DNA of 64,000 nt from Pseudoalteromonas luteoviolacea (GTDB taxonomy: Bacteria; Pseudomonadota; Gammaproteobacteria; Enterobacterales; Alteromonadaceae): contig NZ_JAGJEH010000014.1 in the NCBI RefSeq assembly GCF_018100925.1, forward strand, positions 62,001 through 126,000, written 5' to 3'. The translations under genes were made by a program, and so were the position numbers. The notes beneath the pieces are model-generated. The model was not told the origin of the DNA. It did no database searches and saw only the letters and a list, made by a program, of their open reading frames with translations. This document shows positions 43,977 to 52,769 of the stretch, piece after piece. Numbering within the stretch: position 1 is the first letter of the stretch; each line of letters opens with the position of its first letter.

Positions 43977-45161
43977 ATGATCTCCTCTTACACTTCGCAT
44001 TTTCAGTCACTGGATAGACTACTCTATGAAACCCGACAATACTGGCAACTATTGGCTTTTGATCACCTGACAACGCCGTGGCCAGAATTGGATGATTACC
44101 TATTGCAACTTGATGAAGCCACGTTGAGTGCATTGGATAGGGACCAAACAGCACTGCAGCATGCGTTGTCAGCGCATATTCCTCAACTGACGCAGATCAG
44201 TGAATTAACGAAAATTAATATGCCACTTCGGGACCGTCCAGAACTCCCATTTTGGTTAAGTAACGGTATTAAAGGGCGTAAAGTTGGACAGCTGCAAGAC
44301 TTTGTCGCTGCGCTCAATGAGCGAGAACTGCCCATATTAGAGTGGTGCGCAGGTAAAGGGCATTTGGGTCGGATATTAGCTTATCAAGGGGTTCCACATG
44401 TTGATAGTATAGAGCTGCAGGCGCATTTGTGTGAGCAGGGCACGCACAGTGCCGTTCATCAAAAGTTAGCGATGACATTCCACTGTGCGAATGTCTTGAC
44501 AGAACCCGTAGGTCATCACTTTAAACCACGCCAGCACGCAGTCGCACTGCATGCATGTGGTAAGTTGCATCAGAACTTTATGTATGAAGCTACACAGGTA
44601 GGTTGTGAAAAAATAAGTTTGTCGCCATGTTGTTATCACTTGTTCACCAGTGATGAATATCAGGCTATGAGTGACGTGGGTAAGCAGAGTAAACTGCTAT
44701 TAACACACAACGATATGAAACTTGCACTACAAGAAACGGTTACCGCGCCTTCTCGCGTAGCAAAAGTGCGTAAAAAAGAAGTTTTATGGCGATTAGCCTT
44801 TGATGCGCTGAGGCGTGATATTACACACAGTACCAATTATGTTAGTGTGCCTTCAGTTAATAAAGCAATATTCTCTGGTGAATTTCACGAATTTTGTCAC
44901 TGGGCGGCAGAACAAAAAGGACTAGAGCTGCCCCAAAAAATTGACTACCAACATTATTTGGCTCAGGCTCAAAAACGGCAAAAAGTCACTGAGCGCATCG
45001 AGCTAGTTCGCCACGGTTTTAGGCGTGCAATTGAATTGTGGCTAGTGCTAGATAGAGTGTTATATTTACAAGCTGCTGGGTATGATGTGACACTTGAACA
45101 GTTCTGTGAAAAGTCACTGACACCAAGGAATTTATTGATACAGGCAACAAAGCGCCAGTAG
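43977..45161 (+). CDS. SAM-dependent methyltransferase-like protein
   Basis: 394 residues, not assigned to a pathway. A central Rossmann-type motif I (ILEWCAGKGHLGRILAYQG), an acidic residue ending strand 2 (SIELQ), then HACGKLHQNFM and SPCCYH, the pattern of Methyltransf_32-like proteins. The C-terminal third is helical and basic. A TTG at 43971 is also possible; the ATG at 43977 is preferred for codon strength. No Shine-Dalgarno is evident. Fourteen bases before the carbonic anhydrase gene, so they may be co-transcribed. Confidence 0.75.
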   Translation: MISSYTSHFQSLDRLLYETRQYWQLLAFDHLTTPWPELDDYLLQLDEATLSALDRDQTALQHALSAHIPQLTQISELTKINMPLRDRPELPFWLSNGIKGRKVGQLQDFVAALNERELPILEWCAGKGHLGRILAYQGVPHVDSIELQAHLCEQGTHSAVHQKLAMTFHCANVLTEPVGHHFKPRQHAVALHACGKLHQNFMYEATQVGCEKISLSPCCYHLFTSDEYQAMSDVGKQSKLLLTHNDMKLALQETVTAPSRVAKVRKKEVLWRLAFDALRRDITHSTNYVSVPSVNKAIFSGEFHEFCHWAAEQKGLELPQKIDYQHYLAQAQKRQKVTERIELVRHGFRRAIELWLVLDRVLYLQAAGYDVTLEQFCEKSLTPRNLLIQATKRQ

Positions 45162-45175
45162 ATAAGGGGATAGAT

Positions 45176-45868
45176 ATGTGCCAACAACAAAAAAGTCATC
45201 TAGCGCACTTGCTGGAAAATAATCGTCAGTGGGCTGAGCGTACACAATTACGCGATCCAGAGTTCTTCAAAACGTTGTCGATGCAACAAAACCCAGATTA
45301 TTTATGGATCGGCTGCTCTGATTCCAGAGTACCAGCCAATGAGATCGTTGACTTACTTCCTGGCGAGTTATTCGTACATCGCAACGTCGCGAATGTGGTT
45401 GTACATACGGATCACAATTGTCTATCTGTCATGCAATACGCTGTAGAAGTTTTGAAGGTGAGTCATATCATGGTTGTTGGGCACTATGGGTGTGGTGGAG
45501 TTAAGGCTGCATTGGACGGGGCCAAGTTTGGGCTGATCGACAACTGGCTTAGGCATGTTGTTGATATCAAAGAGAAGCATCAAGCAGTATTGCGAGAAGT
45601 CAACGCCTCTGTGCGCAGTGACGTTTTGTGTGAGCTCAATGTCATAGAACAAGTTCGTAATGTATGCCGCACAAGCATTGTGCAAGATGCATGGCACAGA
45701 GGACAAAAGCTAGAAGTGCATGGCTGGGTATACGGACTTGAAGATGGGTTATTACATGAACTAGTCCCTGGCGTTAGCTCAGACCCAGGCTTGTCATCAA
45801 GCTATGAGCAAGCACTACTGTCATTGGTGACCCGGTACGTTGATCGCGGAGATCAACAAGCGGGCTAA
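45176..45868 (+). CDS. can: Beta-carbonic anhydrase
   Basis: Zinc enzyme hydrating CO2 to bicarbonate. Zinc ligands in IGCSDSRVPANE (Cys, Asp) and VGHYGCGGVKAAL (His, Cys); the dimer region LFVHRNVANVV is typical. 230 residues, similar to E. coli Can (YadF). AAGGGGATAG lies before the ATG. Confidence 0.96.
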   Translation: MCQQQKSHLAHLLENNRQWAERTQLRDPEFFKTLSMQQNPDYLWIGCSDSRVPANEIVDLLPGELFVHRNVANVVVHTDHNCLSVMQYAVEVLKVSHIMVVGHYGCGGVKAALDGAKFGLIDNWLRHVVDIKEKHQAVLREVNASVRSDVLCELNVIEQVRNVCRTSIVQDAWHRGQKLEVHGWVYGLEDGLLHELVPGVSSDPGLSSSYEQALLSLVTRYVDRGDQQAG

Positions 45869-45917
45869 TCGATTGGTTATAAGCACACAGAATTGTGTGC
45901 TTGTCTACATGAAGTGA

Positions 45918-46181
45918 TTATTCTGCGTCGTTTTGCTTTTCCAGCCTAGCTTCTAACTCGGCAACTTTGGCTTCTAATTCAGTTAGCTTTTCACGTGTTC
46001 TGATTAAAACTTTACTTTGAATATCAAATTCTTCACGACTTACAAAGTCCATTTCTGTCAATTTCGTTTGAATGGCTTGTTTGGTTTTCGCTTCAAATGT
46101 TTCTGCTAAATTACGCACACCTTGTGGCATGTTACTTGAGATCTGCTTTGCGATCTCTTCGATCTTTGCTGGGTTTATCAT
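45918..46181 (-). CDS. ubiK: Ubiquinone biosynthesis accessory factor UbiK
   Basis: 87-residue BMFP-type protein that assists the aerobic ubiquinone Ubi complex. N-terminal amphipathic region (MINPAKIEEIAKQISSNMP), then a C-terminal trimeric coiled coil rich in Glu, Leu and Lys (REKLTELEAKVAELEARLEK). Formerly YqiC. Confidence 0.92.
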   Translation of the reverse strand: MINPAKIEEIAKQISSNMPQGVRNLAETFEAKTKQAIQTKLTEMDFVSREEFDIQSKVLIRTREKLTELEAKVAELEARLEKQNDAE

Positions 46182-46368
46182 GTCAGTGCCTTATAGCTAG
46201 TTATTGCGGTTATCTTACCGTAAACCGTTGGCTCTATAAAAGTATTTTAGTGCGCTTGGAGCCGGGATAAACCGCGTAGATTAATCATAATCAAAACTTT
46301 GCAAATTGGTATTATGGCATGAATAAGATAAACTAGGCGGTTCCAGTTGGTCAGGATACACGCCTTTT

Positions 46369-48381
46369 ATGAAACTCAATCCCAAACAAGATGAAGCCGT
46401 TAAGTATATTAGTGGTCCATGCCTCGTACTAGCGGGGGCGGGCTCCGGAAAAACTCGTGTGATCACAAATAAAATCGCTTATCTCGTGCAGCATTGTGAA
46501 TATAAGGCGCGCAACATCGCCGCGGTGACATTTACCAACAAGGCTGCTAAGGAAATGCGCGAGCGTGTATCGCAGACGTTAGGAAAACAAGATGCAAAAG
46601 GGTTGTGGATCTCTACATTTCACACTTTGGGGTTGAATATCATTAAAAAAGAGGTGAAGACACTCGGCTTTAAACCTGGCTTTTCACTTTTTGATGATCA
46701 AGACACTAACCAGTTGCTGGCTGAGTTAACAGAGAAAGAGCTAGAGAAAGACAAAGACCTTTTGAACTTACTCAAGATGCAAATTGGTAACTGGAAGAAT
46801 GATCTGATCTTACCAGAGCGTGCAATCAGAGAAGCGCGAGAACCGCAAAAAGCGTTGTTTGCTCAGCTCTACGCGCGTTATCAAACTCAACTTAGAGCGT
46901 ACAATGCCCTAGATTTTGATGATCTGATCATGATCCCTACGTTGTTACTTGCTAGCTCAGCAGATGTGAGAGAGCGCTGGCAAAATCAGTTTCGGTATTT
47001 GCTGGTGGATGAATACCAAGATACCAATACCAGTCAATATCAGTTGGTGAAGCTGTTAGTGGGTGAGCGAGCACGATTTACAGTGGTAGGTGACGACGAC
47101 CAATCAATTTATTCTTGGCGGGGGGCAAAGCCGCAAAACTTAGTACTCTTGAGTAAAGACTACCCCGGACTGCGTTTAATTAAACTAGAGCAAAACTATC
47201 GCAGTGCAGGGCGTATCTTGAAATCTGCTAACATTTTGATTGCCAATAACCCTCACGAATTTGATAAAAAGCTATTCAGCGAATTGGGATATGGAGATCC
47301 ACTGCGTGTTATAGCAACCCGTGATGAGGAACATGAAGCAGAGCGCGTGGTTGCAGAGATCATTTCTCACAAATTTATGAAGCGCACTAGTTATAAAGAT
47401 TATGCGATTTTGTATCGCGGGAATCACCAAGCACGGGTATTTGAAAAGGCCCTGATGGCGAACCGCATTCCCTACAAGATAAGCGGGGGGATGTCGTTTT
47501 TTGCGCGCAGTGAAATTAAAGACATCATGGCTTATTTACGGCTATTGGTAAATCAGGATGACGACAATGCGTTTCTGCGCATTGTGAATACACCAAGACG
47601 TGAAATAGGCCCTGTTACCCTAGAAAAGTTGGGAAGCTTGGCCAATGACAAACATATTAGTTTGTTTGAGGCTTGTTTTGATCCGGATTTGACCCAACGT
47701 CTGACTGGTAAAGGGTTTAACGCATTAGCGGGCTTTGCGCGTTGGGTTGTGGAATTAAGTGACCGAGCCGTGCGTGGAAATACGCTTGAAGCAGTTAAAG
47801 ATATGATCCGCGAGATCAATTACGAAACGTATTTATATGAGTCATCGACTAGCGCGAAAGCAGCAGAAATGAGAATGAAAAATGTTTCTGAGTTGTACCG
47901 CTGGATCAGCGATATGTTGACAGGCGATGCGGACAATCCGCCGATGACTCTGGCTGAGGTAGTGACCAAATTGACACTCAGAGATATGCTTGAGCGCAAT
48001 GAGGAGGAAGATGAAAGTGATGCAGTTCAACTGTTAACGTTACATGCTTCGAAAGGTTTAGAGTACCCTCATGTCTTTATGGTGGGTATGGAAGAGGGCT
48101 TGTTGCCACATCAAACCAGCATCGATGAAGACAATGTCGAAGAAGAGCGACGTCTAGCCTATGTTGGGATCACGCGTGCTCAGCAGACATTGACATTGAC
48201 ATATGCGAAAAGCCGCCGCCAATTTGGCGAGCAAATTACACCAGAACTCAGCCGTTTTGTACAAGAGCTGCCTCAAGATGACTTGCAGTTTGAAGGAAAA
48301 AAAGCAGTTGTGTCGCAATCAGAGAGAATGGAAAAAGGGCAAGCCCGAGTCGCTAATCTACGCGCAATGTTAAAACGTTAG
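46369..48381 (+). CDS. rep: ATP-dependent DNA helicase Rep
   Basis: UvrD-family 3'-5' helicase that helps forks pass protein blocks. 670 residues, aligned end to end with E. coli Rep: MKLNPKQDEAV, Walker A GAGSGKTRVITNKIA, VDEYQDTNTSQY, GDDDQSIYSWRGA, LLTLHASKGLEYPHV and YVGITRAQQTLTLT. Its 3' end overlaps the convergent GGDEF gene by 12 bases. Confidence 0.97.
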   Translation: MKLNPKQDEAVKYISGPCLVLAGAGSGKTRVITNKIAYLVQHCEYKARNIAAVTFTNKAAKEMRERVSQTLGKQDAKGLWISTFHTLGLNIIKKEVKTLGFKPGFSLFDDQDTNQLLAELTEKELEKDKDLLNLLKMQIGNWKNDLILPERAIREAREPQKALFAQLYARYQTQLRAYNALDFDDLIMIPTLLLASSADVRERWQNQFRYLLVDEYQDTNTSQYQLVKLLVGERARFTVVGDDDQSIYSWRGAKPQNLVLLSKDYPGLRLIKLEQNYRSAGRILKSANILIANNPHEFDKKLFSELGYGDPLRVIATRDEEHEAERVVAEIISHKFMKRTSYKDYAILYRGNHQARVFEKALMANRIPYKISGGMSFFARSEIKDIMAYLRLLVNQDDDNAFLRIVNTPRREIGPVTLEKLGSLANDKHISLFEACFDPDLTQRLTGKGFNALAGFARWVVELSDRAVRGNTLEAVKDMIREINYETYLYESSTSAKAAEMRMKNVSELYRWISDMLTGDADNPPMTLAEVVTKLTLRDMLERNEEEDESDAVQLLTLHASKGLEYPHVFMVGMEEGLLPHQTSIDEDNVEEERRLAYVGITRAQQTLTLTYAKSRRQFGEQITPELSRFVQELPQDDLQFEGKKAVVSQSERMEKGQARVANLRAMLKR

Positions 48382-50940
48382 AGTTTCTTGCTCGTTGACG
48401 CAGTTGCTGCTTTGACGAGCACTTTTTAAATTTTGCTGCTTGCCAAAAAATAACTGCAACCCATGTTTTTCTAAGAGGCTTCTAAAGTTCAAGATTGCGG
48501 GCCCTTTAGCAATGACTTGAATCGATTTCAGATGTGTTATTGCTAAAATCCCTTGCAGTTGAATATCATAGCTGTTTTGTTGCAACACGCGTTTACTAAA
48601 TACTGAACTCAACAGTACATATTTGAAATCAATGCTGCTTAAAAAGGCTAAATCACAGCGTTCTTTGGCAAAGTCATTGAGGCCAATATTCACGCCTAGC
48701 TGCGGTAACTCTTTGAGGTTTTCTAATTGCACGCTTGAGGCGTATCGCACTTCATTCTCATCAAACATTAAACACAGCTGCGTGTTATTTTGACTGAGCA
48801 TATGTTTTAGGGTAACAAAGGCAGAAGACTCTAGAACGATGGTGGAACAAGCAAGCAGTACATCTTGATTGTAGCTTTGTGCAATCTTAAGAGCTTTCTC
48901 CAGTAATCCTAATTCAATATCTAATTGCTCATCTTTGGCCGCAGCAAATTTTTTCAAGACATCGAAGCTAGTGCTGCCCAATACCGGGTGTTCGCCAAAG
49001 GCTTCCAGTGTGACGATTTGTGTCGCGTGATTACCAAAGTCAACGATTTCAGTGCTTCTAAAGTGAGTTGGCAGCGCGGTCAAGTGATGTTGTTCTTCCG
49101 CTTTTGTGGCGCTTCCAGAAGAAGCCGTAAGCAATGGATGGTAAAACTCGTAGCGACCACGGCCGGCATTTTTTGCGTAGTACATGGCGGCATCGGCATC
49201 GCGAATGATCTCATCGGTATTTTTATACTCTTTATTGCTGTATGTAATACCAATACTGGCACCACTTTGCATGCATACACCTTTCATGCAGAATGGCTGT
49301 TGCATGACGCGAATAAGGCGTTTGGCAACGTCTTCAGCTTGCTGCTTATCGGTAAGGTGATCGAGTAAGATCACAAATTCATCACCAGCCAAACGTGCTA
49401 GTAAATCATGTTCTCGAATGCACTCAGAAAATGCAGAACTCACCCAAATTAAAAATTGATCGCCGGCTTGGTGTCCTAATTCGTCATTAATGACTTTAAA
49501 TTTATCAAGGTCGATAAACAATACCGCAAAGTTGTGTTCAGGGTAGCGCTGATATTTTTGCAGTGTTTTTTCTAGTTGTGTCAAAAACAGGCTACGGTTG
49601 GGTAATGAGGTGAGTGGATCATGATGCGCATCGTGATAGAGCTGCTGCTCGATTTTTTTACGCTCTTCAATTTGCATTTGCAAATGTAAATTGGTTTGTC
49701 GCAATGCTTTGGTTTTTTCTGCAACTCGGTGTTCGAGTTCTTGGTTACTTGCTTTGAGTGCTTGGTTGGCTAGATGTGTTTGTAAAACAGAGGCGATCTG
49801 ATTTGAGACAAAGGAAATGAGCTCTACATCTTCATGATTATATTCGTATTCATGATTGTAAGCTTGACAAGCAATTAGTCCAATTACCCCTTTAGCCGTT
49901 TTTAGAGGTGCACCCAGCCAGCTTGTCGCTGTTTCCAAGTCATCGTAATCAGGAGGGCGTTTCACCACACCGCCATCAATAAGTATATCGGCGCGATTGG
50001 TGTCTATAAGTTGGCTTCGCTCAGTGGTGATCACCAATTCACTATAGCCCTTGGCAAAGGGTCGAGGACGATATTCCGTTACTTCATCCACACAATAAGG
50101 GAAGCTCAGCCAATTAGAGCCTGTATCATGTAGCGCAATGTACAAGTTATTGGCAAATGTGATAGAGCGAATGATCTTATGAACCTGCTTATAAACATCG
50201 TCGATATCACTGAATTGTGTCGCTAATTCAGAAATCTTAAACAGTATTTGTTGTCTTTCTAAGGCGCGTTTACGCTGTTCTATTTCTTTGTTAAGCGCAT
50301 CATTACTCTGCATCAAAGCACGTGTGCGGATTTTGACTTCTGATTCAAGTAACTCCCGCTTTTTAACTCTTTCAATGGCGGTTGCCAAATATAGAGACAT
50401 CACCTCAAGGAGCTCAATTTGATGTTCGTTATAAGCTTGTTGAGGTTGATAGCTCTGAGAAACCATGACGCCAATGATATTTTTATCTCTGAATATGGGC
50501 ACACCAACCCAATGTTCAGCAGGGCTACCCAAGGCTTTGAATTTATTGTCGTCTATCATCAGCTGCATTTCATCTTTGCTTAAATACAGCACTTTTTTAG
50601 TCTTGAAGACATATCCAGTAACACCTTGATCAAAATGGTGGGATTCATGAAGTGGTACGGAGATCCCATCTTTTTCATCGACAAAATAGGATAGTTCAAG
50701 AGTTTGAGTAAATTGATTTTGCAACACAACATAAAAGCTCTTACTCGGTAAATGTTGCTCAAGTATGCTGTGAATTGCGGGGTATAGAAGAGTTAGCTCG
50801 GCAACCGTACTAGCCTGTTCAGAGAGCTGGATCAAGGCATGTTGCAAGTGATAGTTTTGTTTGTATTTTTTCAGCAAGGACTCTAAGCGGCGATTCTTAC
50901 GAGTAAGCTTGCGAATTGCAACGTCGTTTGGATCTTCCAA
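48370..50940 (-). CDS. Diguanylate cyclase with two GAF domains and a degenerate EAL domain
   Basis: 856 residues, soluble. Order: coiled coil (about 10-40), GAF (about 45-190), coiled coil, GAF (about 230-390), coiled coil, GGDEF (about 435-595), EAL-like (about 620-840). The GGDEF site reads LARLAGDEFVIL, usually active, with an RxxD inhibitory-site motif (REHD) just before it. The C-terminal domain has the EAL fold pattern (LNDFAKERCDLAFLSSIDFKYVLLSS in place of DDFGTGYSS-type residues) but no EAL signature, so phosphodiesterase activity is unlikely. The start appears to be TTG at 50940: an in-frame stop lies two codons upstream and no ATG occurs near. No good Shine-Dalgarno. Confidence 0.88.
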   Translation of the reverse strand: MEDPNDVAIRKLTRKNRRLESLLKKYKQNYHLQHALIQLSEQASTVAELTLLYPAIHSILEQHLPSKSFYVVLQNQFTQTLELSYFVDEKDGISVPLHESHHFDQGVTGYVFKTKKVLYLSKDEMQLMIDDNKFKALGSPAEHWVGVPIFRDKNIIGVMVSQSYQPQQAYNEHQIELLEVMSLYLATAIERVKKRELLESEVKIRTRALMQSNDALNKEIEQRKRALERQQILFKISELATQFSDIDDVYKQVHKIIRSITFANNLYIALHDTGSNWLSFPYCVDEVTEYRPRPFAKGYSELVITTERSQLIDTNRADILIDGGVVKRPPDYDDLETATSWLGAPLKTAKGVIGLIACQAYNHEYEYNHEDVELISFVSNQIASVLQTHLANQALKASNQELEHRVAEKTKALRQTNLHLQMQIEERKKIEQQLYHDAHHDPLTSLPNRSLFLTQLEKTLQKYQRYPEHNFAVLFIDLDKFKVINDELGHQAGDQFLIWVSSAFSECIREHDLLARLAGDEFVILLDHLTDKQQAEDVAKRLIRVMQQPFCMKGVCMQSGASIGITYSNKEYKNTDEIIRDADAAMYYAKNAGRGRYEFYHPLLTASSGSATKAEEQHHLTALPTHFRSTEIVDFGNHATQIVTLEAFGEHPVLGSTSFDVLKKFAAAKDEQLDIELGLLEKALKIAQSYNQDVLLACSTIVLESSAFVTLKHMLSQNNTQLCLMFDENEVRYASSVQLENLKELPQLGVNIGLNDFAKERCDLAFLSSIDFKYVLLSSVFSKRVLQQNSYDIQLQGILAITHLKSIQVIAKGPAILNFRSLLEKHGLQLFFGKQQNLKSARQSSNCVNEQETLTF

Positions 50941-51099
50941 TGATTAAACCAAAGGCTATTATTGTTTATTTATTAAACTTTATATTTTCACTTTTGACTT
51001 GGAGGGTCAAGTGTAAAATGTTAATTCAGTTCTTGGGTAAACATTTTGCCTTAATAGAGACAAATAAGCGAGTATTTGTCTCCGTTTTTTATACGACAG

Positions 51100-51489
51100 C
51101 TATTTGATCATAAACTCAATAGCAGCAGCGATTTCTTCATCACTACAGTCCATGCAGGTTCCTTTTGGCGGCATCGCATTAAATCCATTAATTGCGTGAT
51201 CAAGTAAGACGTCAGAGCCCTTTGACAAACGGATAGCCCACTCATCTGCGGTCTTTGGTGCTCCGAGCGCCCCTGTGCCGTGACAAGCAAAACAAGATGC
51301 TTGGTATACTTGCTCGCCAGAGCGTGGTCCTGTTGGAGCCGCCGCCGCAGTATCTTCGGCACCAGCCAAATACACTGAGCCTATAGGGGTCAAGCGCTTT
51401 TTGATGGCTTCTTCGGTTAGAGAATTATCATACGGCTGGGCAACGGCGGCCGTGGATAGCATTAAGAGTGCTGCTGACAGTTTCTTCAT
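51100..51489 (-). CDS. Cytochrome c5-family protein
   Basis: 129-residue periplasmic monohaem cytochrome c. Signal peptide (cut after about residue 17, AVA), haem motif CFACH, the axial Met in FNAMPPKG and the c5-typical Cys pair CMDCSDEEI. A short Ala-rich linker lies between the signal and the haem domain. Likely an electron carrier to terminal oxidases. Confidence 0.93.
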   Translation of the reverse strand: MKKLSAALLMLSTAAVAQPYDNSLTEEAIKKRLTPIGSVYLAGAEDTAAAAPTGPRSGEQVYQASCFACHGTGALGAPKTADEWAIRLSKGSDVLLDHAINGFNAMPPKGTCMDCSDEEIAAAIEFMIK

Positions 51490-51696
51490 TTACCTTGCTC
51501 ACTTCAAATTTAATGTCTTCGATCACGAAGCACGACGGATGACGGTTCCTAATTGAGTATAACGTCACCACCAAATTAGTTAAAATTTAAACTTGATCTT
51601 AAGCGTATAAAAAACATCTTTTATTGCGTTAGGGCAAAGATTTGGCATTTTATGCTTAAAATCAAGTAAATTATCTATGAGCAGTTAATCGATCGG

Positions 51697-52350
51697 TTAA
51701 TCGATAAGTTGAGCTAGCCTTTTAATTGCTTTTTCAATACCCGCAGATGCTTCGCTGATATTGCCTGCTAACATATAAGCTGGTGTGCTGATGACTTTTT
51801 GCTGTTCATCCACAATGATATCGGTGACGGCACATTCCACATGTTCTGCGCCCAGTGCCGTAACCGCTGCGGCAGTGTCGGCATCATTCCCGATTGTTGC
51901 TTTAGTGCCCGGCTGATGTATATGACCAATCAGCGCTGGTGCGATGCATAGGTAGGTGATTGGTTTTTGTTGTTTGTTAAACTGTTGGCAAATGTTTTTC
52001 AATACGTCTAGCACCTGAGACTCAGGGCCTTTGAACGCAAAGTCAGATAAATTCTTGGCGACGCCAAATCCACCAGGGATAACAAGTGCTGCAAAGTCAT
52101 CAGCGTTAAGTTGTTCGAGATCTTGAATGTCACCGCGCGCTATACGTGCCGCTTCAGTCAATACATTGCGTGTTTCAGCTTGCTCTTCGCCCGTTAAGTG
52201 ATTGATGACATGATGTTGCTCGATATTGGGTGCAAAACAGCGGTACTGAATACCTTTTTGTTCAAGGTGCAACATGGTCAGTACAGATTCATGAATTTCT
52301 GCACCATCAAAAACCCCACAACCACTAAAAATGATTGCTACTTGTTTCAT
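51697..52350 (-). CDS. elbB: ElbB, DJ-1/PfpI-superfamily glyoxalase-like protein
   Basis: 217 residues, the same as E. coli ElbB (glyoxalase III-like activity reported for that family; isoprenoid link named historically). MKQVAIIFSGCGVFDGAEIHE, LVIPGGFGVAKNLSDFAFKG and the nucleophile-elbow Cys in TYLCIAPALI are conserved. I trimmed a 32-residue upstream extension: AGGAG sits 7 bases before the ATG at 52350. Confidence 0.94.
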   Translation of the reverse strand: MKQVAIIFSGCGVFDGAEIHESVLTMLHLEQKGIQYRCFAPNIEQHHVINHLTGEEQAETRNVLTEAARIARGDIQDLEQLNADDFAALVIPGGFGVAKNLSDFAFKGPESQVLDVLKNICQQFNKQQKPITYLCIAPALIGHIHQPGTKATIGNDADTAAAVTALGAEHVECAVTDIIVDEQQKVISTPAYMLAGNISEASAGIEKAIKRLAQLID

Positions 52351-52431
52351 TATTAATCTCCTAAGGCTGATTCTGCCTGCTATATTCAATGTAAGAATGT
52401 CGAGTGTGAAAAAAAATATAAAGGATCTGCT

Positions 52432-52461
52432 TTGATCTTTGATCATTTATGTTAGTATACG
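52432..52461 (+). promoter_or_regulatory. Possible promoter upstream of polA
   Basis: TTGATC (52432-52437), 18 bases, TATACG (52456-52461). It would give polA a leader of about 300 nt with hairpins at TCACCA/TGGTGA (near 52488-52508) and ATGAGTTGTG/CACAAACTCAT (52517-52544). Confidence 0.4.
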
Positions 52462-52646
52462 CGTCCGCTCGAAAAAACGGGTCGTTTTATCACCACTTTT
52501 CAATGGTGAAAAATACATGAGTTGTGAGATTTCCACAAACTCATTTTATAAAGAATAAAAATTAGCTTATGTATTTTGTTATAAAAATCAGAAGTTTATG
52601 ATTTGTTTTCACTGGCTTTATTTTATCGTCGGTGTTTTTCTTGTGT

Positions 52647-52667
52647 TTATCTACAAAGTTATCCACA
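52647..52667 (+). promoter_or_regulatory. Two tandem DnaA boxes upstream of polA
   Basis: TTATCTACA (52647-52655, one mismatch) and TTATCCACA (52659-52667, perfect R-type box) lie in the same orientation 12 bp apart, about 100 bases before the polA ATG. Confidence 0.6.
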
Positions 52668-52769
52668 GTTTTTCCTTATAAAGTTTCATTGCACTCCTCT
52701 CGTTTTATGCTAAGCCTTGTGGCATTCTTAGCGAGTTTTTAAATCTCTTTAATTAGGATCCAAAATATT

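Noticed and set aside
46369..48381. Considered UvrD or PcrA for the helicase
   Set aside because: Start, length and motif spacing follow Rep closely; UvrD is longer at the C-terminus.
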